Assembly: GCF_006337065.1 (NCBI RefSeq)
Contig: NZ_CP040872.1
Span: 2,046,001-2,110,000, forward strand
Direction of reading: 5' to 3'
Source: Agromyces laixinhei
Lineage (GTDB): Bacteria > Actinomycetota > Actinomycetes > Actinomycetales > Microbacteriaceae
Length of the DNA: 64,000 bases
A model generated the notes under the pieces. That model did no database searches. It was not told where the DNA came from and worked only from the letters and a program-made list of their open reading frames with translations. Each line of letters opens with the position of its first letter. Position 1 is the first letter of the stretch. The position numbers and the translations under genes are program-made. Positions 1-9,222 of the stretch are shown one piece after another.

Positions 1-1800
1 GTACGTGCTCGAATAGCGCGGCGGCACGAGCGGGTCGTCGAGGCCGGCGGCGGTGAGGGCACGGCGCTCGAACTCGGCGACGTCGGTCACGGCGGCGGCA
101 TCCGCGGCGGAGAGGCGGTGCCACGCCTGGTCGAGCACGGCGGCCGCGAGGTACTCGGTGGTGGCGAAGCCCTCGCCCGACGTGCGCGACGCCAGCAACC
201 GGTCGACGAACTGCTGCGGAATCCGCTCACCCGTCTCGTGGTGCACCGCGTACTCGCCGAGCACCTCGGGTCGCAGCGCCCAGAGCTCGTTGACCTGGCT
301 GGGCAGTTCCACGAAGTCGCGGTAGACGTTCGTGCCGGCCACCGACGGGTGCACGACATCGGAGAGCAGACCGTGCAGCGCGTGGCCGAACTCGTGGAAG
401 AGCGTCTCGGTCTCGTCGAGGGTGAGCAGGGTCGGCTCGCCCGCGGCGGGCCGCGCGACGTTCAGGTTGTTCACGACGACCGGGAGCGTACCGTCGAGCG
501 TGGACTGGGCGACGAGCTCGCTCATCCACGCGCCGCCGCGCTTCGAATCCCGCGCATACAGATCGAGCAGGTAGAGGCCGACAGATGCGCCGTCCTCCTC
601 GAACACCTCGAAGACGCGAGTCTCGGGATGGTAGCCGACGAGGTCTGGGCGCTCGACGAAGCGCAGCCCGTAGAGCAGCGTCGCTGCGCGGAACACGCCG
701 CTGGCGAGCACGCGCTCGAACTCGAGGTACGGTCGCAGCTTCTCGAGATCGACATCGTGGCGCTCCCGCCGCACCGCTTCGCTGAGCAGCGCCCAGTCGG
801 ATGCCTCGAGCGCGCGCCCGCCCGAGGCCGTTGGCTGCTCGGCAAGGGCGCCGGCTTCGCGACGGGCGTTCGCCGTCGCGGGCGGGATGAGCCGGCCGAG
901 CAGTTCGGCGACGGCCTCCGGGGTGCCGGCCGTCTGGTCGACCGTCACGGCGGCGGCGTGGTCGTCGAAGCCGAGGAGCCGGGCGCGTTCGGCACGGACG
1001 CGCACCAGTTCGAGCAGCGTGGCCCGCGTATCGTACGGCCCGCCGCGGCATCCGCGTGCCCGTGATGCACCGAACAGGCGGTCTCGCACGGCATCGTGCT
1101 CGAGAGCGGCGAGCGCCGGCTGCGCGGTCGGCAGCACGAGCGTGATGAGCCAGCCGTCGAGGCCGCGGGCGCGGGCCGCCTCCCGCGCCGCCGAGCGGCG
1201 ACCCGCATCGAGGCCGGCGAGGTCGTCGGCGTCGGTGAGGTGCAGCGCCAGTTCGTTGGCGTCGGCGAGCAGGTGCTGCTGGAACTCGGTCGTGAGCTCG
1301 GAGATTCGGGTGTTCAGCGCGGTGAGCTCGGCGCGCTCCGCCGCTCCGAGCGCTGCACCGGCGAGGGTCGCGATGCGGTGGTGTCGCTCGAGCACGTACT
1401 CCGATTCCGGATCGAGCCCGAGCTCCGTGCGGGCGGCGTGCAGCGTTTCCACCCGCGCGTAGAGACGGGGATCGAGCAGGATCGCATCGCGATGGGTCGC
1501 CAGCAACGGTGCGAGCTCCATCTCGATGGCGTCGATCGTGGCGTCGCTGTCGGCGGCACTCGCGTTCTCGAAGACGGGAAGCACGCGGCGGAGCAGTGCT
1601 CCCGAGCGTTCGAGCGCGACGATCGTGTTCTCGAAGGTCGGCGCAGCGGCATCCGTCGCGACCCTCTCGACGGCGAGCCGTTGCTCGCGCATGCCGGTCT
1701 CGATCGCCTCTCGATAGTGTTCGGGCCGGATGAGTGCGAAGAGCGGGAGCCGGTACGGCAGCGGAGACGGCTCGAGGAACGGGTTGAAATGCTCGCTCAT
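1..1800 (-). CDS. M3 family metallopeptidase (Dcp/oligopeptidase type), C-terminus off the left edge
   Basis: A zinc peptidase expected to cut dipeptides or short peptides in the cytoplasm. Reading the reverse strand from the ATG at 1800 gives an open frame of 600 residues to the window edge. The motif HEFGH, in the context ETLFHEFGHALHG, lies at about residues 469-473 (positions 382-396) and supplies two zinc ligands and the catalytic Glu. The long helical N-terminal part fits the family. Peptidyl-dipeptidase Dcp is usually near 680 residues, so roughly 80 are missing beyond the edge. An AAGGAC-like ribosome site precedes the ATG. It is divergent from the methyltransferase gene at 1854. The family is certain; the Dcp subtype is inferred from length. 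Confidence 0.93.
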   Translation of the reverse strand, partial: MSEHFNPFLEPSPLPYRLPLFALIRPEHYREAIETGMREQRLAVERVATDAAAPTFENTIVALERSGALLRRVLPVFENASAADSDATIDAIEMELAPLLATHRDAILLDPRLYARVETLHAARTELGLDPESEYVLERHHRIATLAGAALGAAERAELTALNTRISELTTEFQQHLLADANELALHLTDADDLAGLDAGRRSAAREAARARGLDGWLITLVLPTAQPALAALEHDAVRDRLFGASRARGCRGGPYDTRATLLELVRVRAERARLLGFDDHAAAVTVDQTAGTPEAVAELLGRLIPPATANARREAGALAEQPTASGGRALEASDWALLSEAVRRERHDVDLEKLRPYLEFERVLASGVFRAATLLYGLRFVERPDLVGYHPETRVFEVFEEDGASVGLYLLDLYARDSKRGGAWMSELVAQSTLDGTLPVVVNNLNVARPAAGEPTLLTLDETETLFHEFGHALHGLLSDVVHPSVAGTNVYRDFVELPSQVNELWALRPEVLGEYAVHHETGERIPQQFVDRLLASRTSGEGFATTEYLAAAVLDQAWHRLSAADAAAVTDVAEFERRALTAAGLDDPLVPPRYSSTY

Positions 1801-1853
1801 TCGTGCACCGTCCTTCGCTGTTGCGCGCGCCGTCATGAGCCTAGTCTCGAAGC

Positions 1854-2681
1854 ATGAGCACCGATCGTCCCGAGCGCGTCGTTCGCGATGCGTACACCCA
1901 CGGCCACCACGCGAGCGTGCTGCGCTCGCACTCCTGGCGCACGGTCGAGAACTCGGCCCGCTACCTCGTGCCCCACTTGCACGAGGGTGCGCGCGTTCTC
2001 GACGTGGGCAGCGGCCCGGGCACCATCACGATCGACCTCGCACGCCGCGTGCGACCCGGCACGGTCGTGGGCATCGACGCCTCGGCCGATGTGCTCGCCT
2101 CGGCGGCCGGTCTCGCCGAGAGTGAAGGGGTCGCGAACGTCGAGTTCGCCGTCGGCGATGCCTACGCGCTCGACTTCGCGGACGACACCTTCGACATCGT
2201 GCACGCGCACCAGGTGCTGCAGCACCTCTCTCGGCCCGTCGACGCTCTCCGCGAGTTTCGGCGTGTCACGAAGCCCGGCGGGGTGGTCGCCGTGCGCGAC
2301 GTCGACTACGGCGGCGTGTTCTGGAACCCGGTGTCGCCGGGGCTGTCGCGTTGGCTCGAACTGTACCGATCGGTGCACGAGTGGAACGGCGGAGAGCCCG
2401 ATGCCGGTCGCCGCGTGAAGGCCTGGGCCAGGGCTGCGGGATTCTCCGATGTCGTGGCCACGGGCAGTGTCTGGGTCTTCGCGACCGAACTCGAGCGCGA
2501 GTGGTGGGGCGGCGCCTGGGCCGAACGCATCACCGAGTCGCAGTTCGCCGCCCACGCGATCGAGTCGGGCCACTCGAACCCCGATGAGCTGCGGCGCCTC
2601 GCGGATGCCTGGCGGGAGTGGGCCGCCGACGACGACGGCTGGCTGCTCATGCCGCACGGCGAGATCATCGCGCGCGTGTAG
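1854..2681 (+). CDS. class I SAM-dependent methyltransferase (UbiE-like)
   Basis: A 275-residue cytosolic methyltransferase. The SAM-binding motif I is VLDVGSGPGT at about residues 48-57, followed by an acidic residue after beta-2 (VGIDAS) and the later motif FDIVHAHQVLQHL. The nearest pattern is the Methyltransf_11/UbiE group acting on small molecules; the substrate cannot be read from sequence. The start is the ATG at 1854. A TAGTCT hexamer at 1842-1847 leaves only 6 nt to this ATG, so the mRNA is probably leaderless. The gene stands alone between the divergent peptidase and the cupin gene. Confidence 0.9.
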   Translation: MSTDRPERVVRDAYTHGHHASVLRSHSWRTVENSARYLVPHLHEGARVLDVGSGPGTITIDLARRVRPGTVVGIDASADVLASAAGLAESEGVANVEFAVGDAYALDFADDTFDIVHAHQVLQHLSRPVDALREFRRVTKPGGVVAVRDVDYGGVFWNPVSPGLSRWLELYRSVHEWNGGEPDAGRRVKAWARAAGFSDVVATGSVWVFATELEREWWGGAWAERITESQFAAHAIESGHSNPDELRRLADAWREWAADDDGWLLMPHGEIIARV

Positions 2682-2742
2682 CACTCCGGCCCGCCTGCGT
2701 GCGCCCGGCGGCGCGCCGGCTCTCAAGCGGTACAGTGTCGGC

Positions 2743-3294
2743 ATGACCTCACGCCCCTCAGCGGAGGACATCCGCCGACGCCTCCAGCTCGAACCGAACC
2801 AGACCTGCGGATTCGTACGGGTGAGCTACACGAGCGACCTGCAGCTTGCTGCCGGCGCCCTCGCGTCACCGCTGGGGGCGCAACGCCCCGTCGGCACCGG
2901 GTTGCTCTTCATGGTCACGCCGGCAGCACCGGTGCGGCTTCACCGGATCCTGAACGACCAGCTGTACCACTACTACCGAGGAGACCCTCTGGAACTCCTG
3001 CTGCTCCACGCCGACGGCAGCAGCGAACGGGCGACCATGGGACCGGATCTGGAGCACGGTCAACATGTGCAGCTGACGATTCCCGGCGGCACGTTCCACA
3101 CGGCACGGGTGATCGGCGATCGTGAGTGGTTCCTCGGCGGCAGCACCGAGTGGCCGGGGGTCATTCCCTCCGACGTCGAACTCGGCGACGTCGACGCGCT
3201 CTCGGCGCGGCATCCCGACGTCGCGGAGGACATCCGCTCGTTCCCGCTGCCGGTCCGCACCGCCGGCGGGCACCCGCGCCTGCGCAGAGGGTGA
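2743..3294 (+). CDS. cupin protein of the DUF985 (Cupin_5) family
   Basis: A 183-residue single-domain beta-barrel protein. The central motif LHRILNDQLYHYYRGDPLELLLL and the later GGTFHTARV and FLGGSTEWPGV are the conserved blocks of the DUF985 cupins, whose biochemical role is unsettled; sugar-binding or epimerase-like roles have been suggested. The start at 2743 is chosen because a TACAGT hexamer at 2731-2736 places transcription onset at the ATG itself; longer upstream reading frame has no family similarity. It is followed by convergent genes, so it is probably monocistronic. Confidence 0.85.
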   Translation: MTSRPSAEDIRRRLQLEPNQTCGFVRVSYTSDLQLAAGALASPLGAQRPVGTGLLFMVTPAAPVRLHRILNDQLYHYYRGDPLELLLLHADGSSERATMGPDLEHGQHVQLTIPGGTFHTARVIGDREWFLGGSTEWPGVIPSDVELGDVDALSARHPDVAEDIRSFPLPVRTAGGHPRLRRG

Positions 3295-3339
3295 CTTGGT
3301 CGGCGCCCGAAACCCGGGCCTACGACGGGGCCTGCGCGT

Positions 3340-3564
3340 CTACCAGTCCTCGTCGGCGTCGTGCGCGTCGACGATCGTGTCGCGCACGACCGTGCCGTCG
3401 TCGAGCTCGGCGATCGGTCGGCCTTCGAGCCACGTGAGCGTCCAGTGGCGATTCGCGCCGTCGCCGGTGAATGCCGTCTCGGCGGCCGCGATTCGCTCCC
3501 GCAGCTCGTTCGGCACGCTGACCGGCGGTACCGCGCCGAAGGCCCAGCGCGTGCCGAGACGCAT
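3340..3564 (-). CDS. small conserved-looking protein of unknown function
   Basis: A 74-residue protein with no family I recognise. It has one Trp-rich stretch (RHWTLTWLEGRPIAEL) and an acidic C-terminus ending DAHDADEDW. Its ATG overlaps the stop codon of the upstream acetyltransferase gene as ATGA (3562-3566), the same junction used in other operons here, which supports translation and coupling. It is the last gene of the valS-GNAT group on the reverse strand. It may be an accessory protein; no function is assigned. Confidence 0.6.
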   Translation of the reverse strand: MRLGTRWAFGAVPPVSVPNELRERIAAAETAFTGDGANRHWTLTWLEGRPIAELDDGTVVRDTIVDAHDADEDW

Positions 3565-4010
3565 CAGGAGTCCATCTCGTAGGTGACCCAGCTGGTGCGC
3601 CTCGCGAGCTGGTCGTAGACGCGCTGCGCCGGGGCGTTGTCGTCTGCGGTGATCCAGCTGACGCCGCCCTGCCCGATCTCGGCCGCACGCTCGTGGACGT
3701 ACTCGATGAGAGATCGGCCGATGCCCGACCCGCGGGCGCTCTCGTCGACGTACAGGTCGTCGAGGAACATGCCGCGTGTCGCCGTCAGCGAGCTCGGCAC
3801 CGCCCGGAAGTGGGCGAACCCGACCGGCTGCCCCTCGTCATCGACGGCGAGCGCGGCCTGCAGCGGCTCGGATTCGTCACGGATCCAGTTCCAGACGATG
3901 AGGGCCTTGGCATCGTCGAGTTCGGTCTCGTAGAAGCGGCAGTACGCCTCGAACAGCGGCAACCACCCGAAGAAGTCGTCGTCACCGGTCGGTCGGATCT
4001 CATAGTTCAT
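3564..4010 (-). CDS. GNAT family N-acetyltransferase
   Basis: A 148-residue acetyltransferase that would use acetyl-CoA to acylate an amine; the acceptor is unknown. The acetyl-CoA motif A is clear at about residues 88-105: DDLYVDESARGSGIGRSLIEYVHERA, with the R/Q-x-x-G-x-G/A pattern (RGSGIG). The N-terminal IRPTGDDDFFGW and the NAPAQRVYDQL segment fit the GNAT fold. It starts 8 bp after the valS stop codon and shares ATGA with the small gene after it, so it is probably carried on the valS transcript. Confidence 0.88.
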   Translation of the reverse strand: MNYEIRPTGDDDFFGWLPLFEAYCRFYETELDDAKALIVWNWIRDESEPLQAALAVDDEGQPVGFAHFRAVPSSLTATRGMFLDDLYVDESARGSGIGRSLIEYVHERAAEIGQGGVSWITADDNAPAQRVYDQLARRTSWVTYEMDS

Positions 4011-4018
4011 GCTTCCCC

Positions 4019-6601
4019 CTATTCCGACAGCGCCTCGAAGACGACGTCGCGAACTTCGAACGACTCGGCCTCGACGAAACCGAGCCCCGCGATGCGCCCC
4101 ACCGCACGCAGATCTGATGCGACCGACTCCAGCAACGCGATCGTCGCCGCCGGCGCTGCGATCGCGGCGGTCGCGACGGGCGTCTTCTGCGACGCCTTCA
4201 CGTCGGTCTTCGCGCGACGGATGCCGGTGAGTGCGAGCCCGGCGAGTTCGAGGAGCTCGACACCGGCATCGCCACGGGCGGCGAGGTCGTCGACCGTCGG
4301 CCAGGCAGCCACGTGCACGGAGCCGTCATGCGACCAGCGCCACGCCTCTTCGGTCGCGAACGGAATGACCGGAGCGAAGAGCCGGAGCAGCACGTCGAGC
4401 GCGGTCTTCAGCGCCGCGACGGCCGAGGCCTGCTCCGGGCTCGGCTCACCGTAGGCGCGTTCCTTCACGAGCTCGAGGTAGTCGTCGCAGAAGGTCCAGA
4501 AGAACGTCTCGGCGAGCTCGAGCGCGCGTGCGTGGTCGTACGCCTCGAGCGAGCGGGTGGCGCGCTCGACGACGCCGGCGAGCTCGGCGAGCATGCTGCG
4601 ATCGACCGGCACGGTCACCGGGGCATCCGCCCGCCCGTCGAAGCCGAGGATGAACTTCGCCGCGTTCAGCACCTTGATGGCGAGGCGGCGTCCGATCTTG
4701 ACCTGTGTCGGGTTCTGCGGGTCGAAGGCGGCGTCGGTGCCGAGGCGCGAGGATGCCGCCCAATAGCGCACCGCATCGGAGCCGTGCTGGTCGAGGAGGC
4801 CGGCGGGCGTCACGACGTTGCCCTTCGACTTCGACATCTTCTTGCGGTCGGGGTCGACGATGAAGCCCGAGATCGACGCGTTCGCCCACGGCGCCACGCC
4901 GTGCTCGAGCTCGGCACGCAGCGTCGTCGAGAACAGCCAGGTGCGGATGATGTCCTGACCCTGCGGGCGCAGCGAGTATGGGAAGACGAGGTCGAAGAGC
5001 TCGGGGTCGCGCTCCCAGCCGCCCGCGAGCTGCGGGGTCAACGAGGAGGTCGCCCAGGTGTCCATGACGTCGTGCTCGCCGATGAATCCACCGGGCTCGC
5101 CGCGCTGGGCCTCATCGAAGCCCGGCGCGGCGGCCGAAGAGGGGTCGACCGGCAGCATCTCGCGGGTCGCGACGATCGGCTCGTCGAACTTCGGGTCGCC
5201 GGCCGCGTCGAGCGGGTACCAGACGGGGATGGGCACGCCGAAGAAGCGCTGACGCGAGACGAGCCAGTCGCCCGAGAGTCCGCCGACCCAGTTCTCGTAG
5301 CGCACGCGCATGAAGTCGGGGTGCCAGTCGATCTCACGGCCGTGGCCGAGCAGCCGCTCGCGCAGCGCCTCGTCGCGCGCGCCGTTCCTGATGTACCACT
5401 GGCGTGTGGAGACGATCTCGAGGGGCTTGTCGCCCTTCTCGAAGAACTTGACCGGGTGCGTGATCGCCTTCGGATCGGCGAGCAGGTCGCCCGAGTCCCT
5501 GAGCTGCTGCACCACGGCCTGCTTCGCCGAGAAGATGGTCTTGCCCGCGAGCTCGGCGAACGCCGCCGTGCCGGCCTCCGAGGTGATGGCCTCGGGGGCC
5601 TCGGCGATGACGCGGCCGTCGAAGCCGATGATCGCGCGGTTCGGCAGGTCGAGTTCGCGCCACCACACGACATCGGTGATGTCGCCGAACGTGCAGATCA
5701 TCGCGATGCCCGTGCCCTTGTCCTTCTGGGCGAGGTGGTGCGCGAGCACGGGCACCTCGACGCCGAACACCGGCGTCGTGACGGTCGTGCCGAAGAGCGG
5801 CTGGTAGCGCTCGTCGTCGGGGTGGGCGACGAGGGCGACGCACGCGGGAATCAGCTCGGGCCGGCTCGTCTCGATCTCGATGTTGTTGCCGTCGGGGCGG
5901 TGGAACGAGACGCGGTGGTAGTGGCCCGGCTGCTCGCGGTCTTCGAGCTCGGCCTGTGCGACCGCGGTGCGGAAGGTGACGTCCCAGAGGGTCGGTGCGA
6001 GCGCCTGGTAGGCCTCGCCGCGCTCGACGTTGCGCACGAAGGCGAGCTGCGAGGCGAAGAGCGATTCGTCGCCGATGGTGCGGTACGTCTGGGTCCAGTC
6101 GACCGAGAGGCCGAGCTGGCGCCACAGCGCCTCGAACTGCTGCTCGTCTTCGACGGTCAGCCGCTCGCAGAGCTCGATGAAGTTGCGCCGGCTGATCGGC
6201 ACCTGGTCGGCGGCCTTCGTCGACTTGCCGTCGCCGCCTTCGTACGGGGGCACGAACGCCTCGACATAGGCGAGGGTGGGGTCGCAGCGAACGCCGTAGT
6301 AGTTCTGCACGCGGCGCTCGGTGGGCAGGCCGTTGTCGTCCCAGCCCATCGGGTAGAAGACGCTCTTGCCGCGCATGCGCTGGAACCGCGCGACCACGTC
6401 GGTGTGCGTGTACGAGAAGACGTGGCCGATATGCAGTGAGCCCGAGGCGGTGGGCGGCGGGGTGTCGATCGAGTAGATGCACTCGCGCGTCGCAGAACTG
6501 CGGTCGAACCGGTACGTTCCCTCACGCTCCCATGCGCCGCCCCAGACCGATTCGAGTCCTTCGAGGGCGGGCTTGTCGGGAATGCGCGCAGTGTCGGTCA
6601 T
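4019..6601 (-). CDS. valS: valine--tRNA ligase
   Basis: Charges tRNA-Val with valine in the cytoplasm. The protein is 860 residues with class I synthetase signatures: the HIGH motif (LHIGHVF) at about residues 57-60 and KMSKS at about 588-592 (positions 4826-4840), followed by the anticodon-binding alpha-helical domain. The start ATG at 6601 (MTDTARIPDKPALEGLESVW) is preferred over an in-frame ATG 9 codons upstream because the family aligns from here. There is no T-box-like leader before it, in contrast to ileS in this window. Genes for a GNAT enzyme and a small protein follow closely. Confidence 0.97.
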   Translation of the reverse strand: MTDTARIPDKPALEGLESVWGGAWEREGTYRFDRSSATRECIYSIDTPPPTASGSLHIGHVFSYTHTDVVARFQRMRGKSVFYPMGWDDNGLPTERRVQNYYGVRCDPTLAYVEAFVPPYEGGDGKSTKAADQVPISRRNFIELCERLTVEDEQQFEALWRQLGLSVDWTQTYRTIGDESLFASQLAFVRNVERGEAYQALAPTLWDVTFRTAVAQAELEDREQPGHYHRVSFHRPDGNNIEIETSRPELIPACVALVAHPDDERYQPLFGTTVTTPVFGVEVPVLAHHLAQKDKGTGIAMICTFGDITDVVWWRELDLPNRAIIGFDGRVIAEAPEAITSEAGTAAFAELAGKTIFSAKQAVVQQLRDSGDLLADPKAITHPVKFFEKGDKPLEIVSTRQWYIRNGARDEALRERLLGHGREIDWHPDFMRVRYENWVGGLSGDWLVSRQRFFGVPIPVWYPLDAAGDPKFDEPIVATREMLPVDPSSAAAPGFDEAQRGEPGGFIGEHDVMDTWATSSLTPQLAGGWERDPELFDLVFPYSLRPQGQDIIRTWLFSTTLRAELEHGVAPWANASISGFIVDPDRKKMSKSKGNVVTPAGLLDQHGSDAVRYWAASSRLGTDAAFDPQNPTQVKIGRRLAIKVLNAAKFILGFDGRADAPVTVPVDRSMLAELAGVVERATRSLEAYDHARALELAETFFWTFCDDYLELVKERAYGEPSPEQASAVAALKTALDVLLRLFAPVIPFATEEAWRWSHDGSVHVAAWPTVDDLAARGDAGVELLELAGLALTGIRRAKTDVKASQKTPVATAAIAAPAATIALLESVASDLRAVGRIAGLGFVEAESFEVRDVVFEALSE

Positions 6602-6727
6602 GATGCTCCGGTTCGATATCGGCGGCACCGTGTCGGTGGTGAGGTGCCTGAATATGCCACGTTGCAGCCTACCGGAGAGCGTGCCCCGAGCAGGCAGCCC
6701 GATCGTGGCGCGGCCCGGCCGTTCGAG

Positions 6728-8350
6728 TCAGTTGGGGAGGCGGGGCGAGTCGGCGACGAGCCGCGCGGTGTACGCGTGCTGCGGGCGGGTGAACACCTGC
6801 TCCGCGTCGCCGGTCTCGACGAGCTGCCCGGCCTGCATGACCGCGACGCGATCGGCCATGTGGCGCACGACGCCGAGGTCGTGGGAGATGAACAGCAGGG
6901 CGAGTCCGCGCTGCCGCTGGAGGTCGTCGAGCAGGTCGAGGATCTGCGCCTGGATCGTGACGTCGAGCGCCGACACCGGCTCGTCGCAGATCACGATCTC
7001 GGGCGAGGCGGCGAGCGCTCTGGCGATCGCGACGCGCTGCCGCTGACCGCCCGAGAGCGTCAGGGGCCTTCGATCCGCAACGGATGCCGCGAGCCCCACC
7101 TGCTCGAGCAGTGCTGCGACGGCACCGGGCGCGCTGCGGCGTGGGCCGTCCACGGCGTCGGCGAGGAGGCGCCCGACGGTCCACCTCGGGTCGAAGGAGC
7201 CGAGCGGATCCTGGTAGATCGCGCCGATGCGGCGGCGTGAGGGTCGCCGGCGCCGCTCATCGAGCGTCGACCACTCCTCGCCGTCGAGGTGCACCGTGCC
7301 GCGATCGGGCCTCGTGAGCGCGAGCGCGAGACGCGCCACCGTGGTCTTGCCCGAACCGGATTCGCCGACGAGGCCGAGCGTCTCGCCGCGGCGCAGCGAC
7401 AGTGAGACGTCGTCGACGGCGGCGAAGCGGCCCCCCGGCACGCTGAACGTCTTCGTCAGGTGGGAGAGTTCGAGGAGCGGGGCCACGCCGGCGACCGGCC
7501 TCGGAGCCGGCGACGGCCTGTGCGATGAGGCCGCGGCGGGCGAGGCCGACAGCCGAGCCCCGCGAGGGATGTCGGCCGGCACCGCAGCGATGAGCGACCT
7601 CGTGTACTCCTCGCGCGGCGACTCCAGCACGTCGCGGGCAGCGCCGGCCTCGATGATCCGGCCCTGCCGCATGACGAGGATGCGGTCGGCCGTGCGCGCC
7701 ACCACCGCGAGATCGTGACTGATGAGCAGCATTCCCGTTCCGCGTTCGCGGATCTCGTCGAGCAGGCCGAGGATGCGCGCCTGCACGGTGACGTCGAGGG
7801 CGGTCGTCGGCTCATCGGCGATGAGCAGCGGCGGATCGAGCGCGATGGAGGCCGCGATGAGCGCCCGCTGACGGAGCCCGCCCGAGAGCTCGCCGGAACG
7901 CCGACCGATCGCGAGGGCGGGATCGGGCATGCCGACTTCCGCGAGGAGTCGCAGTACGCGCTCCCGGCGCTCGGCCGCCGGCAGTCGCAACAGGATCCGG
8001 AGCGGGTCCTCGATCTCGCGACCGACGGTACGCAGCGGGTCGAGCGAGCCGAGCGCGTCCTGCAGGATGAGGCCCGCCCGGCGGCCGCGCACTCCTCGCC
8101 AGTCGCCTTCGGTCGCCGCGCGCAGTTCGACGCCGTCGATGCGCAATCGCTGTGCCGAGGTGTGGGAGTCGGCGCCGGCCAAGCCGAGGAGGGCGCGCGC
8201 GGTCACCGATTTGCCCGAGCCGGACTCGCCGACGATGGCGACGCATTCGCCCGGCATGATCGTCAGGTCCACGCCGTGCACGACGTCTGCGCCGCCGAAT
8301 CCGACTCGCAACTGCGAGACCTCGAGCACGGGTGCCGGTGTGTTCGTCAT
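6728..8350 (-). CDS. peptide/nickel ABC transporter, fused double ATP-binding protein (DppD-DppF type)
   Basis: Powers uptake of oligopeptides or a related solute. The 540-residue protein carries two complete ATPase domains in one chain. The first has Walker A GESGSGKS at residues 41-48, signature LSGGLRQR and Walker B LLIADEP. The second, from about residue 295, has GESGSGKT, LSGGQRQR and IVICDEP. In many bacteria these are two genes, dppD and dppF. The ATG at 8350 overlaps the stop of the upstream permease gene as ATGA, so it is the last gene of the operon. Confidence 0.93.
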   Translation of the reverse strand: MTNTPAPVLEVSQLRVGFGGADVVHGVDLTIMPGECVAIVGESGSGKSVTARALLGLAGADSHTSAQRLRIDGVELRAATEGDWRGVRGRRAGLILQDALGSLDPLRTVGREIEDPLRILLRLPAAERRERVLRLLAEVGMPDPALAIGRRSGELSGGLRQRALIAASIALDPPLLIADEPTTALDVTVQARILGLLDEIRERGTGMLLISHDLAVVARTADRILVMRQGRIIEAGAARDVLESPREEYTRSLIAAVPADIPRGARLSASPAAASSHRPSPAPRPVAGVAPLLELSHLTKTFSVPGGRFAAVDDVSLSLRRGETLGLVGESGSGKTTVARLALALTRPDRGTVHLDGEEWSTLDERRRRPSRRRIGAIYQDPLGSFDPRWTVGRLLADAVDGPRRSAPGAVAALLEQVGLAASVADRRPLTLSGGQRQRVAIARALAASPEIVICDEPVSALDVTIQAQILDLLDDLQRQRGLALLFISHDLGVVRHMADRVAVMQAGQLVETGDAEQVFTRPQHAYTARLVADSPRLPN

Positions 8351-9222
8351 CGCTCGCCCCGTCCGCGTCGGGTGAGCGCGCGCCCGAGCACCGTGGTCGC
8401 GATGGTCGTGCCGACGATCATGAGGCCGGGGAACACCGTCATCCACCAGGCGGTCGCCAGGTACGTGCGGCCGGCTGCGAGCATCGCCCCCCACTCGGCA
8501 GCGGGCGGCTGCGCGCCGAGCCCGAGATAGCTGAGGGCCGCCGCCCAGACGATCGCCTGACCGATGCCGAGCGTCGCGAGCACGAAGAGCGGGATGAGTG
8601 CGTTCGGCAGCACGTGTTGCGACAGGATGCGGGCGGGGGAGCGGCCGAGCACCCGGGCCGCCTCGACGTACTGCGACGATCGGATCGAGACGAGCTGGCC
8701 GCGAATGATCCTGGCGTAGCCCGGCGCCGTCGACAGGCCGACCGCGACGGTCGCCGTGACGGGCCCGGGGCCGTACACGACGATCACGAGCAGGGCGAGG
8801 AGCAGACCGGGGAAGGCGAAGAGCACCTCGACGAGCCGATTGACGCCGAAGTCGACGATGCGGCCGCCGAAACTCGCCAGCACGCCGAGCACGAGTCCGA
8901 GTGCGAGGCCGATCGCGGTCGCCGCGACCCCGATGAGGAGCGAGGTGGCGGTGCCGGCGACGACCCGGCTGTAGATGTCGCGGCCCGACTCATCGGTACC
9001 GAACCAGTGCGCGAGCGACGGCGACTCGAAGGCCTCGGCCGGGGCGATCTCGTTGGGGTTCTGGGTGGCGACGAGATCGGGCGCGACGGTCGCCGCGAGC
9101 AGGAAGAGCACGAACGTCGCGGCGATCACGGTGCCGAGACGGGGCATCCGGCCGCGCCGGCGCACCGGCGCGTGCGCGGCCGACGAGACCGCCGTGGCCT
9201 GCTGGAGTTCGAGATCGCTCAC
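8347..9222 (-). CDS. ABC transporter permease (DppC type)
   Basis: An inner-membrane permease of 291 residues. After a cytoplasmic N-terminus it has one segment (VIAATFVLFLLAATVAP), then the periplasmic-facing loop FGTDESGRDIYSRVVAGTATSLLIG typical of DppC/OppC, and five further hydrophobic helices. The EAA loop that contacts the ATPase is recognisable around EAARVLGRSPARILSQHVLPNALIP. The start is a GTG at 9222 that overlaps the stop of the DppB-type gene as GTGA; its stop overlaps the ATPase gene as ATGA. It pairs with the next permease to form the channel. Confidence 0.93.
   Translation of the reverse strand: MSDLELQQATAVSSAAHAPVRRRGRMPRLGTVIAATFVLFLLAATVAPDLVATQNPNEIAPAEAFESPSLAHWFGTDESGRDIYSRVVAGTATSLLIGVAATAIGLALGLVLGVLASFGGRIVDFGVNRLVEVLFAFPGLLLALLVIVVYGPGPVTATVAVGLSTAPGYARIIRGQLVSIRSSQYVEAARVLGRSPARILSQHVLPNALIPLFVLATLGIGQAIVWAAALSYLGLGAQPPAAEWGAMLAAGRTYLATAWWMTVFPGLMIVGTTIATTVLGRALTRRGRGER

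Noticed and set aside
4313..6439. 708-codon open frame on the + strand opposite valS
   Set aside because: It is the antisense shadow of a certain synthetase gene; composition is Arg/Glu/Val-rich low complexity with no domain. Long antisense frames are common at this GC.
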